Positions 45,142 to 54,562 of a stretch of 64,000 nt of DNA are shown piece after piece. The notes under the pieces were generated by a model. The model was not told the origin of the DNA, searched no databases, and saw only the letters and a program-made list of their open reading frames with translations. Every line of letters starts with the position of its first letter. The stretch's first letter is position 1. The stretch covers positions 1 to 64,000 of the forward strand of contig NZ_JAGQBF010000016.1 of the NCBI RefSeq assembly GCF_024345495.1, read 5' to 3'. The translations under genes and the position numbers were made by a program. This DNA is from Synechococcus sp. RedBA-s. GTDB lineage: Bacteria; Cyanobacteriota; Cyanobacteriia; PCC-6307; Cyanobiaceae.

Positions 45142-46680
45142 ATGCTGACGATCATGCCCATGGGTGATTCGATCACCCATGGTTTCAATGTTCCAGGCGG
45201 CTACCGCAAACCGCTCGACGAGCTCCTGATCTCCTTGGGCCTCAGCCCCAATTTCGTCGGTCGCTATTCCCAGTCAGGCGATACGGCATCCGACCGCGAT
45301 CACTGGGGACGGCCCGGATGGGGGATCTCCCGTACCGATGCCACGATCGGCGGCAGGAGTTACGTGTCGCTGCAGGCCAATGAAGGACCCCAGGGCGCGA
45401 TTCGTGACGGGCTGTTCCAGGACCTGGATCAGGCCATCAGCACCAGCTACTTCTCCAGAGAGCAAGAGTCGATCAACATCCTGTTGCTGATGGTCGGCAG
45501 CAACGACATCGTCCACCAGGTGGTGGAAAGGCAGGATGGAGCTGTCGCGGCCGGCGACCGCAACAACGATGGCCAGGGTGAGCAGCAGAACAGGATTGCC
45601 GAAGCCACTATCAACCGCCTCAAGGCTTTCCTAGATGAGGTGAACCGCCTGGCAGCCAGGGATGCGCTCCAGCTGGAGTTGATCGTGGCCACCATTCCCA
45701 CCATCACCCAGGACTGGAACCAGGATCGACTCAGGGACCCCATCAGTTCCGTGATTCTCCAGGAACTCCGCGAGTACAACGACTTCATCCGCGACACCCT
45801 GCCGGATCTGCGTTTCTCCCAGCTGCGGCTGCGGGTGGTGGATCAGTTCAAGACCGTCGGCAACGATCTGATTGATGGCCTCCATCCGTCGAGCCAGGCC
45901 TTTGAACGCATGGCCGCCACCTGGGCGATGGCCATTGAGCAGGTCGCGGCAGAGCGAGTCCCTACCCCGATATTGATGCCGTTGGTTCATGGCCTCCAGG
46001 TGAATGAGGCGGGGCAGCTGGCGGTGGTGCCTGGCGATGCAGCCATCAGCGGTATCGAGCTCAACGGCGATGCTGTCGCCGACGATCTGCTGCTGGGCAG
46101 CGCGGACCTGGATCAACTCAGGGGTCTGGGCGGCAATGACAGCATGCGGGGCCTGGCTGGGGACGATCGCCTCTTCGGCAACCAGGGCGATGACCTGATC
46201 CTGGGCAATCAGGGCCACGACTACCTGGTGGGCGGCCAGGGCGATGACCTGATCCGCGGTGGCCGGGGGCGCGATCTGATCAGCGGCGGGCTCGGATCCG
46301 ACATCCTCTTCGGAGGCTTCGGGGCCAATATCGTTCTCTCGTCGGTTGATGGCTACGCTGACACCCTGGTGATCAGCAGTGATCGATTCTTCGCCAATCC
46401 GTTCGATGGCGGTGCAGCTACCAACCTGCTGGGAGTGAAGGTGGATGTGATCGAAGCAATCGACGACCTTGACCAGATCGTGATCCTGGGGGTGGACTCA
46501 GCCGATCTTTCCCTGGCACCCACCCGCATCACCGACTCCGGAGGCCGCGGCCTCGAGGGCCTGGGGATCTACGCCCGCGGCAGCCTTGAGGCTCTCCTAA
46601 TGGGCAGCAGCCTGGATCCTGGGGTCCTGGCCGGCCGGATCAGCGGAGTGATCAACGAGGATCTCCTACAGCTGGGTTGA
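45142..46680 (+). CDS. SGNH/GDSL hydrolase with RTX calcium-binding repeats
   Basis: 512 residues. The N-terminal domain is a GDSL esterase: MPMGDSITHG (block I, Ser10), VGSNDIV (block III) and DGLHPS (block V, Asp/His). Residues about 328-395 hold RTX nonapeptides (GLGGNDSMRG, LAGDDRLFGN, QGDDLILGN, QGDDLIRGG, LGSDILFGG) that bind Ca2+ in a beta roll. A 115-residue C-terminal region follows. There is no N-terminal signal peptide, so export by a type I system using the C-terminus is expected; no type I transporter is in this window. Substrates may be extracellular esters or polysaccharide acetyl groups. ATG 45142 starts directly at the catalytic block. Confidence 0.87.
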   Translation: MLTIMPMGDSITHGFNVPGGYRKPLDELLISLGLSPNFVGRYSQSGDTASDRDHWGRPGWGISRTDATIGGRSYVSLQANEGPQGAIRDGLFQDLDQAISTSYFSREQESINILLLMVGSNDIVHQVVERQDGAVAAGDRNNDGQGEQQNRIAEATINRLKAFLDEVNRLAARDALQLELIVATIPTITQDWNQDRLRDPISSVILQELREYNDFIRDTLPDLRFSQLRLRVVDQFKTVGNDLIDGLHPSSQAFERMAATWAMAIEQVAAERVPTPILMPLVHGLQVNEAGQLAVVPGDAAISGIELNGDAVADDLLLGSADLDQLRGLGGNDSMRGLAGDDRLFGNQGDDLILGNQGHDYLVGGQGDDLIRGGRGRDLISGGLGSDILFGGFGANIVLSSVDGYADTLVISSDRFFANPFDGGAATNLLGVKVDVIEAIDDLDQIVILGVDSADLSLAPTRITDSGGRGLEGLGIYARGSLEALLMGSSLDPGVLAGRISGVINEDLLQLG

Positions 46681-46682
46681 CC

Positions 46683-47192
46683 CTAGGGGGAGGAACGACC
46701 TTGACAGGCCTCCTTCAGCAACTGGGTCTCAAAGGCGGCCTGGGGCTTCTCCCAGCCCTTCCAGGCCATCGCTGCGCCGGTGACGTTGATCTGGCCGGCC
46801 TTGCAATGGACCGAGAGATACATCATCTGGCCCTTGGCATTGCGGCTGCGGGTCACCAGGCTGCCGTCCATCAGCTGCCAGCTGGACGAGTCGATCGAGA
46901 GCGGGCCATAGGCGCGCCAATCGGCCGCCATCGCCGGCTGGGCCGGCAGGACCAGAGACAGCATCCACCCCGGCAGGAGCCCAGAGGCCGTGGGGCCGGC
47001 CGGGGGTTGCGGGCGGAGTCTTGGATCAGGGGCTGCTGGCGCCAGCAGCATGCGCACGATCACTACCGCCAGATTGACGGCAATCAGGGCGAAGGCCAGG
47101 GCCCCCACCCCAGCCAGAACCCGCAGCCCCAGGGGGCGGGAGGGGGCATGGGCCAGTTCGAGGTCGTCGAGATCGTCGAGGTTCTGGGGCAT
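46683..47192 (-). CDS. Hypothetical membrane-anchored protein, 169 aa
   Basis: An acidic N-terminus (NLDDLDDLELAHAP), one membrane helix (VLAGVGALAFALIAVNLAVV), a Pro-rich linker, and a periplasmic domain: DWRAYGPLSIDSSSWQLMDG, then MYLSVHCKAGQINVTGA and FETQLLKEACQGRS with two Cys that could pair. The Trp-rich domain looks like a small beta fold. Not recognised. It lies on the same strand as two further envelope genes (47211 and 47506), suggesting a shared envelope context. Confidence 0.6.
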   Translation of the reverse strand: MPQNLDDLDDLELAHAPSRPLGLRVLAGVGALAFALIAVNLAVVIVRMLLAPAAPDPRLRPQPPAGPTASGLLPGWMLSLVLPAQPAMAADWRAYGPLSIDSSSWQLMDGSLVTRSRNAKGQMMYLSVHCKAGQINVTGAAMAWKGWEKPQAAFETQLLKEACQGRSSP

Positions 47193-47210
47193 TCAGTGGA
47201 TCGGCGGGGC

Positions 47211-47474
47211 CTAAGGGGTGGGTTTGGCGGCAGGCGGGCTGGTGGTGTACTCAACGCTGCAGCGGTAGCGGAAGCTGTCGCCGGGGGTGACGATCTGCTG
47301 GCAGCGGCTGCCGGTCACCGTGGCGCCCTGGGGGACCTGGCTGGTGGCCGCTTGAAGGGCACTGTCCTGGTCGATGATCGAATCGGCCGTGACGGAGCCG
47401 GCGCTGGCGGGAAGCGCTCCCAGCAGCAGGACGGCCGCGAGGCCGCCGAGGGACCGAAGCATGGTTGCCGTCAT
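47211..47474 (-). CDS. Small secreted hypothetical protein, 87 aa
   Basis: Signal peptide LRSLGGLAAVLLLGALPASA, then a mature part of about 65 residues (ATSQVPQGATVTGSRCQQIV and DSFRYRCSVEYTTSPPA) with two Cys about 18 residues apart, likely a disulfide. ATG 47474 or 47462 may be the start; the frame upstream is not coding. Unrecognised; probably periplasmic. It lies 18 bases upstream of the next gene on the same strand. Confidence 0.55.
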   Translation of the reverse strand: MTATMLRSLGGLAAVLLLGALPASAGSVTADSIIDQDSALQAATSQVPQGATVTGSRCQQIVTPGDSFRYRCSVEYTTSPPAAKPTP

Positions 47475-47505
47475 GTGATATGAGGAGGGTGGAATCGGGA
47501 CCGCC

Positions 47506-48417
47506 TCAGGGTTTGGTCGGCACCTCTTCCTTGAAGTCAACCATCAACTGCATGGTTTCGGTGAACAGCCCAGTGACGTCCTGGGTGAGGGGAGTTTTGC
47601 CCTGGGGGCCGAACCAGCGGTCGAAGATGCCCCGCTCCCTGGGCTGCTGACGTAAAAACCCCTGCATATAACGGATCAGGGCCAGGTCTACCACCCGCTG
47701 GAAGGAGGAGTTGTTCTGGGGCACCATGCAGGCGATGCCCTCCCGGGAGTAGGTGTCCGCTGACACCTGGAAGGGAGACTGGCCGCCCTGACGCTGCAAC
47801 CAGGCGTAGAGCAGCATGCCGTCGTCGGCGAAGGCATCGATGCGGCCCTGCTGAAGCGCCTCATAGCCCGCCTGCCTGTTCTTGAGCAGCACCACCGAGG
47901 CGGCCGGCTGGCGGCTGGCCACCGCCAGGGCACTGGTGGTGCGTGGCATGGCACCCACTCGCTTGCCCGCCAGCGATTCGGGAGAGGAGAGGCCAGAGCC
48001 CTTGGGCACCAGCAACTGGGTGCCGGTGATGCCGTAACTCACTGAGAAATCCACCTTCTCATCGCGGCTCCAGGTGAAGCTGCTTGCATCGCAGACCAGG
48101 TTCACCGCCCCCGATTCCAGGCTGGAGAGGCGCTGGTCGGTGTCGAGGGGCACCAACTTCAGCTGGATCGGGCGGCCGGTCTGACGCTCGATCTCCTCCC
48201 GGATCAGGTTCATCATGTCGATCGAGTAGCCCACCAGCTGCCCCTGCTCGTTCTGGTAGGCGAAGGGGAAGGCATCCCGGCTGGTGCCTCCCACCAGGAC
48301 ACCCGAGGCCGCCACCGACTCCAGCAGGGAGGTGGCGGAAGCCGGTGCCGCCAGGGCCAGAGCGGCGAGGAGTTGCAGCAGAGGGAGCAGACGTTTCACC
48401 AGCAAGACTCGACTCAC
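47506..48417 (-). CDS. Amino-acid ABC transporter-type solute-binding protein
   Basis: About 303 residues, SBP family 3. Signal region LLPLLQLLAALALAAPASA, then LLESVAASGVLVGGTSRDAF, FAYQNEQGQLVGYSIDMMNL (ligand-binding lobe), LVPLDTDQRLSSLESGAVNL and the hinge block FSVSYGITGTQLLVPKGSGL. Such proteins deliver glutamate, glutamine or other polar amino acids to ABC permeases; none is adjacent, so it is an orphan or serves a distant permease. gltS, a glutamate symporter, lies 0.9 kb away. The start is uncertain: GTG 48417, TTG 48405 and GTG 48399 all lead into the signal peptide. Confidence 0.82.
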   Translation of the reverse strand: MSRVLLVKRLLPLLQLLAALALAAPASATSLLESVAASGVLVGGTSRDAFPFAYQNEQGQLVGYSIDMMNLIREEIERQTGRPIQLKLVPLDTDQRLSSLESGAVNLVCDASSFTWSRDEKVDFSVSYGITGTQLLVPKGSGLSSPESLAGKRVGAMPRTTSALAVASRQPAASVVLLKNRQAGYEALQQGRIDAFADDGMLLYAWLQRQGGQSPFQVSADTYSREGIACMVPQNNSSFQRVVDLALIRYMQGFLRQQPRERGIFDRWFGPQGKTPLTQDVTGLFTETMQLMVDFKEEVPTKP

Positions 48418-48460
48418 CAACTGAATTGAACTGGAATCAACATAGTCCAAAGGCCCCAAA

Positions 48461-49215
48461 TCAGAGGGCCTGAAAGTAAAGACTAGCCGCCATAATCACG
48501 TAGGCGGCCAGCAGCACCCCCCCTCCAGCCAGTCGGAGCGGCCATCGAGGCTCACCAGATTGCTCACCAGCACCGCCGTGATCACCGCCACCAGCTCAAA
48601 GATCTCGAAGCTGAGGTCGAGGGGATGCCCCAGCAGGGGACTCGCTAGCACCAGCACTGGCACCGCCAGCAGGGCCACTAGCAGGGTGGAGCCCATCGCC
48701 ACAGACACCGCCAGGTCCATCTGATTGCGGCGGGCCATGGTGATCGCGGTGAGGAATTCCGCCGCTCCGCCCAGCAGCGGCAACAGCACCACCCCCGTGA
48801 ACAGAGCCGTGGGCACGAGCTGGCTGGTCACGGATTCCACCACGCCAACGAAGATCTCCGACACCAGCGCCAGGGCGGTGGTAGCCCCGATCAGCACCAG
48901 CAGCAAGGGCAGCGGACTGACGGCTGCTTCCCCATCGCGGCACTCCGCCTCCGCCACCTCATAGAGGGCCCGGTGGATGCGCAGCGAATAGATCAGGGTC
49001 AGTCCATAGACCAGCAGCAGCACCCAGGCCACGAATCCCGAGAAGGCCTGGGTGCGCTCCAGCGCCACCCCTGTGGAGAACATGGCAATGCTGGGAATCA
49101 GGATCGCCAGCCCAGAGCAGGCGAAGACCACGCTTTCTCCCCAGTGCAATCGCTCAGCCGCCCATGAGAGCGGTACCAACACCAGCCCAGCCGTGGCAAG
49201 GTCCGTCGGGTGAAC
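48461..49215 (-). pseudogene. CaCA (Ca2+/H+ antiporter) C-terminal half, frameshifted
   Basis: The text begins abruptly at ATAGLVLVPLSWAAERLHWG and contains only the second half of a Ca2+:cation antiporter: AWVLLLVYGLTLIYSLRIHR, an acidic loop, and the second alpha-repeat GGAAEFLTAITMARRNQMDL with AMGSTLLVALLAVPVLVLAS. The first repeat (GNATE-type) is missing; gltS starts divergently instead. At the 3' end the frame breaks in a run of seven G (seven C at 48518-48524). One more G would restore VLLAAYVIMAASLYFQAL and a stop at 48461. Only a half-transporter remains, so transport is very unlikely. Confidence 0.75.
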
Positions 49216-49294
49216 ATCGGCAGCGATCTGGCTGGGGGCATTCTGTGCCGAACCAGGCCAGTAGGCTCTGCCGGCCAACAGAGGACTGAATAGC

Positions 49295-50515
49295 TTGGAG
49301 GTGGGTAGTTTCGCCACATTCAATATCGCCATCGTGGTGCTGGCGATCGGGCGTTGGCTCAACCAGCGCGTGGCCGTGCTGCGCCAGTTCAACATTCCCG
49401 AGCCGGTGAGCAGTGGTCTGCTGGTCTGCGTGCTGCTGGCGCTGGTGCATGCCATCAGCGGGCTGGAGGTGGGCTTCAACCTGGCCACCCGCGACTTTCT
49501 GCTGCTCTATTTCTTCGCGGCGATCGGCCTCAGCGCCGACGTACGCACCCTGATCGCCGGCGGCCGGCCGCTGCTGGTGCTGGTGGGGTTAACCCTGGGC
49601 TACATGGTGCTGCAGAACCTCACCGGTGTCGGCGTCGCCAGCCTGATGGGGCTTGATCCCCTCAAGGGGCTGCTGGGGGGTTCGGTGTCGCTGCTGGGGG
49701 GGCACGGCACGGCAATCGCCTGGGCACCCCGCTTCGTGCGCGACCACGGCATCGACAACGCTCTTGAGATCGGCATCGCCTGCGCCACCCTGGGTCTGGT
49801 GCTGGCCTCGCTGATGGGGGGGCCGGTGGCCCGCTTTCTGATCCGTCGCCATGGGCTGCGCTCCGGCCCCACCGATGGCCCCAGCACTGGCCCCAGCACT
49901 GGCGCCGGAGAGCGGGCCGACACCCCCTCGGATCTGCGGCCGGTGACCTATTTCAGTCTGCTGAGCACGCTCTTCTGGCTGAACATGAGCCTGGCGGTGG
50001 GTGAAGTGCTGCACAGCGGCCTGCAGACCATCGGCAGCAACCTGCCACCGTTCGTCTGTGCCCTGTTCGGCGCGATCCTGCTCACCAACCTCGTGCCGCG
50101 CCTGCTGCCCCGGATGCGCTGGCCGGCTGGATCCCGTCCTCTGGCGCTGATGTCGGAGATCTCCCTGGGCATCTTCCTGACGATGTCGCTGATGAGCCTT
50201 CAGCTCTGGACGATCGCGGGCCTGGCGGGTCCGATTCTGATCATCCTGGCGGCCCAGTTCCTGGTGGCTCTGGTCTTCGCCGTGGTGGTGGTGTTTCCGG
50301 CGATGGGCAGCAGCTACGACGCCGCGGTGATCTGCTCCGGCTTCGGTGGGATTTCCCTGGGGGCCACCCCCACGGCCATGGCCAACATGGCGGCGGTGAG
50401 CCACCGCTACGGTCCCTCTCCCCAGGCGTTCATCATCGTGCCGCTGGTATCAGGGTTCTTCGTGGACATCAGCAACGCGGTGGTGATCCAGCGCTTTCTC
50501 AACTGGCTCGGCTGA
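49295..50515 (+). CDS. gltS: Sodium/glutamate symporter
   Basis: 406 residues, GltS family, about ten membrane segments in two inverted repeats. Key blocks are VLRQFNIPEPVSSGLLV, LLGGSVSLLGGHGTAIAWAP (first Gly-rich reentrant loop) and the second loop GSSYDAAVICSGFGGISLGA leading to TPTAMANMAAV. It imports glutamate with Na+. The central cytoplasmic loop contains a short GPSTGPSTG repeat absent from E. coli GltS. The start is TTG 49295 or GTG 49301; both fit the family N-terminus. It is divergent from the CaCA remnant. Confidence 0.9.
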   Translation: MEVGSFATFNIAIVVLAIGRWLNQRVAVLRQFNIPEPVSSGLLVCVLLALVHAISGLEVGFNLATRDFLLLYFFAAIGLSADVRTLIAGGRPLLVLVGLTLGYMVLQNLTGVGVASLMGLDPLKGLLGGSVSLLGGHGTAIAWAPRFVRDHGIDNALEIGIACATLGLVLASLMGGPVARFLIRRHGLRSGPTDGPSTGPSTGAGERADTPSDLRPVTYFSLLSTLFWLNMSLAVGEVLHSGLQTIGSNLPPFVCALFGAILLTNLVPRLLPRMRWPAGSRPLALMSEISLGIFLTMSLMSLQLWTIAGLAGPILIILAAQFLVALVFAVVVVFPAMGSSYDAAVICSGFGGISLGATPTAMANMAAVSHRYGPSPQAFIIVPLVSGFFVDISNAVVIQRFLNWLG

Positions 50516-50550
50516 GGCTGTAACGGATCTGGGGGCAGCCGGTAGGGTGA

Positions 50551-51579
<1,029 letters not shown>

Positions 51580-51645
51580 GGGGCTGGCGGATGCGGGGAT
51601 CTGCGGTTGATTGAGCTCTGCAGGTCCCCTGCACCGCACCCCTCG

Positions 51646-51843
51646 ATGGAGTTCCCAACCTTGTTGGTCAGGCTCGTGAGCCGCCCGCCCGGCCATGACC
51701 GGGCCCTGGTCCTGCGCAACCGCCAGGGCCGTGTCACCGGGGGGTACCACAACGCCAGGCTGCTCGACCCGGAGCAGACCAAGGCGCTGATGGCCGACCA
51801 TCACTGGGATGTGGTGCCCGGCATGGACGCCAGACGGGGCTGA
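51646..51843 (+). CDS. Small hypothetical protein, 65 aa
   Basis: Starts MEFPTLLVRLVSRPPGHDRA and continues LVLRNRQGRVTGGYHNARLL, then WDVVPGMDARRG. A longer in-frame TTG start at 51607 is less likely. The text suggests a small beta-rich cytosolic protein; no family is recognised. It lies 66 bases after gap1 on the same strand and ends five bases before the convergent polyferredoxin gene. Confidence 0.5.
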   Translation: MEFPTLLVRLVSRPPGHDRALVLRNRQGRVTGGYHNARLLDPEQTKALMADHHWDVVPGMDARRG

Positions 51844-51847
51844 TCCC

Positions 51848-54562
51848 TCAGCTCTGCAGCGAGCGCATCAGGCTCTGGAGGTGGCGGCTCTCCAGTTGCA
51901 GCACCCGCCGGGCAAAATCGGGGTCACGCTCCAGCACCGCATCGAAGCCATCCACGGGCACCGCCAGCAGCCGTGTCCCCTCCTCTTGGGCCACGATCGT
52001 GTTCTCCGAGGCGCTGTGGCTGAGCACCTCCAGCTCATCGAGCACCATGCCGGGGAGCAACGGCTCCAGGCGAAGGCCATCGGCCTCCTGGTAGCGAACC
52101 GCCGCCCGCCCCGCGATCAGCAGCAGCAGTTCGCGGCAGGTGTCACCGGTTTCAGTGATCAGCTCCCCGGCGCCGAAGCGGCGCAGCTGCGAGACCGCCG
52201 CCAGCTGCTCCAGGCTGGCGTGGCTGGTGCCGCTGAAGAAATCGCTGGCGGCCAGGTGAGCCCGCATTTCCAGCTCCGGCAGATCCTCGAGCTCGGGCAG
52301 CGGCGCTTCGGGCGGGCCCACAACCTTGAGCACCTCCGCCAGGGGCACGGGCGCGGTGGCGGGATCGAGGCCACTGGCCAGCAGGCGGGCATGGTTGGGA
52401 TCAAGCCGTGCCAACAGGAATAGTGCAGCGGCCCGCAGAAGCGGTGTGCGCTCCTGCAGCAGATCTTCCAGGCTGGAGAGGGTGGCGGCGAGGGGACAGG
52501 CCGGCGGCTCCTCCGCGGCAGCTGGCGGCTCCTGTTGCAGGAGCGCCAGCACGGGCGCTGAGAGTTGTCGCTCCCAGCCGCCCTCGGCCAGCACCACGGG
52601 CAGGTTCACCGGCCTCAGGGCGTGAAGCCTGGAGGCCCACTCCAGCGCTTCCGGCTGCTCCTTCAGCTCAGCCAGAACGCTGAGCATGGCGCGCACGCTC
52701 AGATCCTTTCGCTGCAACAGGGAATCAGCGAGCAGATCACGCACCAGCGGCTGATCCGCCAGCACCGGCTGCAAGAGGCTCAGGCGGACCTGTCTCAGCT
52801 CGGAGAAGCGCGACAGCATCGCCTCCAGCTTCTGCAGGGCCGAGATGCTGGGGTCCAGACCCTCGAGCACGCTGGCCGCTTCATCCGGGCTGATCGAATA
52901 CTGATTGCGCAGGCTTCGGATCACCTCGGGATCGGCCTGACGGCTCTTGAGCAGCATCAGCCGTTCCAGGGATTTGCTGTAGCCGCTGAGGCGCACCTGA
53001 TCCTCGAGGCTGCGGCGACCGTCGGGATCGAGCAGGTCGGGGTTCTCCACACCCACCGACTCGAGCAGCAGGCTGTGTTCCTCGTCGCTGATGCCGATCT
53101 CCCGGCGCATCTGGCTCAGCACCTCCAGACTGCTGGAGGCGTTGGCGTAGCCCTCCTGGAGCGCCTCCCTCACTACCTCCTTGTACACCTGCTGGCGTTT
53201 CTCGCGGGTGAAGGCCGGCAGCACCTTGGCGAGCACGTAGACCTCATGGGGGCTGAGGTCGGCCAGCTGGCGGCCATCGAGGTAGCGCCCCACATCGAGA
53301 TCGAGCTTCTCCAGCTGGCGGCGGAAGCGGCTGGCCAGGTTCTCGCGCTGGTGCAGATCGGCGCTGCGCTCCCAGGAGCGGTAGAGCCAGAGGCTGCTCA
53401 CCGCCACCACTACGGCATCGAAGAGGGTCTGCACCCAGGCAGGCAGCAACAACAGCAGGGGCCGGCCAGAGAAAAGAAAGAAGAAGTTGAACACCAGAAA
53501 GGTGGACAGCACGAAGATCTGATGCCGCCCGAAGCGGCCGCTGCGCTCAATCCAGCGGCCCACTCGCACACCAAGCCAGGTGAACAAACCGAGCACCAGC
53601 GGAACCGCCACCAGCCGGGGCACATTCAGGCTCTGGCCGAAGAGGAACAGTCCGGGCCGCAGCAGCCTCGACAACTGATCGCTCTGGCGCAGCCAGGCCC
53701 CCGAGAAGTAGTAGTCCCAGGTGCCGGCGTAGAGGTAGTAATAGAGGAAATAGCCCACCACCAGGCCCACGTAGGCATAGCGCTCGAAGCTGAACTCTCG
53801 GGTGCCAAGCCGAGTCCAGTACATCCTCTCGGCGTCGATGTCGATGCAGGGTTGCTGGCAGGCCACGCAGGCGCTCTGTTCACTGCCGTCGGCTAGCACG
53901 GTGCGGCACATCGACTGGGTGATCGGTTTCTCGCTCAGGTGGGCTTTGCTGCCGAGCAGGCCCGCCGGAGTGGAGTAGACGCTCTGCACCGGCGCCATCG
54001 GGCAGAAGTACTGGCACCAGGCCTTGCCGCCATAGAGCCAGCCCACGCTGATGGCGGCGGCGATTGTGAACAGCAGCCAGCCGGCCAGCACCAGCCGATC
54101 GGCATTGAAGAAGAGGATGCGCCCGCAGAGACCCACGAACAGCCAGCCGAACTGGAGTTGGGGGTAGTGACGAGCCAGCCAGGAGTCGTCGGCCACCTTG
54201 GCCAGCTGCTGGCGGCGCTCACCGGTGCGCGGGTTGACCTTGGTGCGCTGACGCTGCAAGCCCAGGGCCCGGGGGATCTGCGAGAGAAAGGAGAGGGGGC
54301 AGATGCGCCGCCAGAGCTCATGGCCGAAGAGCAGCAGGATCAGCACCGCCGCCGGCACCACCACCCCCCAGAAGGCGGTGGTGCCCAGGGGATAGGGGGT
54401 CTCACTGAGGCAGACGCCCTGCACCGTCACGCAGCCGTCGGGCAGGCGCAGGGGGCTCCAGGGGTGATCCGCCTCGGTGAAGCGCGGCGTCCAGGGGTCG
54501 TAGAAGAGCGAGGCGATGATCAGCAGCCAGGCACTGGTGAGAATCCAGCGGATGCCATGCAT
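51848..54562 (-). CDS. Membrane polyferredoxin fused to helical repeats and a cNMP-binding-like domain
   Basis: 904 residues. The first 450 form a membrane polyferredoxin of the NapH/NosR/YccM kind: several helices plus Cys clusters HELWRRICPLSFLSQ, GKAWCQYFCPMAPVQSVY and SACVACQQPCIDIDAERM that could hold [4Fe-4S] or related centres. The middle is a long helical region with a repeat, seen as MRREIGISDEEHSLLLESVG and LRNQYSISPDEAASVLEGLD, then HEAT-like helices. The last 130 residues are a CNB fold (LRRFGAGELITETGDTCREL; PGMVLDELEVLSHSASENTI) whose cassette lacks the phosphate-binding Arg. TGAGG lies five bases before ATG 54562. It probably passes electrons at the membrane under control of a soluble sensor domain. 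Divergent from the phytochelatin-synthase-like gene. Confidence 0.75.
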   Translation of the reverse strand: MHGIRWILTSAWLLIIASLFYDPWTPRFTEADHPWSPLRLPDGCVTVQGVCLSETPYPLGTTAFWGVVVPAAVLILLLFGHELWRRICPLSFLSQIPRALGLQRQRTKVNPRTGERRQQLAKVADDSWLARHYPQLQFGWLFVGLCGRILFFNADRLVLAGWLLFTIAAAISVGWLYGGKAWCQYFCPMAPVQSVYSTPAGLLGSKAHLSEKPITQSMCRTVLADGSEQSACVACQQPCIDIDAERMYWTRLGTREFSFERYAYVGLVVGYFLYYYLYAGTWDYYFSGAWLRQSDQLSRLLRPGLFLFGQSLNVPRLVAVPLVLGLFTWLGVRVGRWIERSGRFGRHQIFVLSTFLVFNFFFLFSGRPLLLLLPAWVQTLFDAVVVAVSSLWLYRSWERSADLHQRENLASRFRRQLEKLDLDVGRYLDGRQLADLSPHEVYVLAKVLPAFTREKRQQVYKEVVREALQEGYANASSSLEVLSQMRREIGISDEEHSLLLESVGVENPDLLDPDGRRSLEDQVRLSGYSKSLERLMLLKSRQADPEVIRSLRNQYSISPDEAASVLEGLDPSISALQKLEAMLSRFSELRQVRLSLLQPVLADQPLVRDLLADSLLQRKDLSVRAMLSVLAELKEQPEALEWASRLHALRPVNLPVVLAEGGWERQLSAPVLALLQQEPPAAAEEPPACPLAATLSSLEDLLQERTPLLRAAALFLLARLDPNHARLLASGLDPATAPVPLAEVLKVVGPPEAPLPELEDLPELEMRAHLAASDFFSGTSHASLEQLAAVSQLRRFGAGELITETGDTCRELLLLIAGRAAVRYQEADGLRLEPLLPGMVLDELEVLSHSASENTIVAQEEGTRLLAVPVDGFDAVLERDPDFARRVLQLESRHLQSLMRSLQS

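Noticed and set aside
52565-53896. 443-codon + frame opposite the polyferredoxin gene
   Set aside because: Gln/His-rich shadow text; the reverse strand has conserved Cys clusters and membrane helices.
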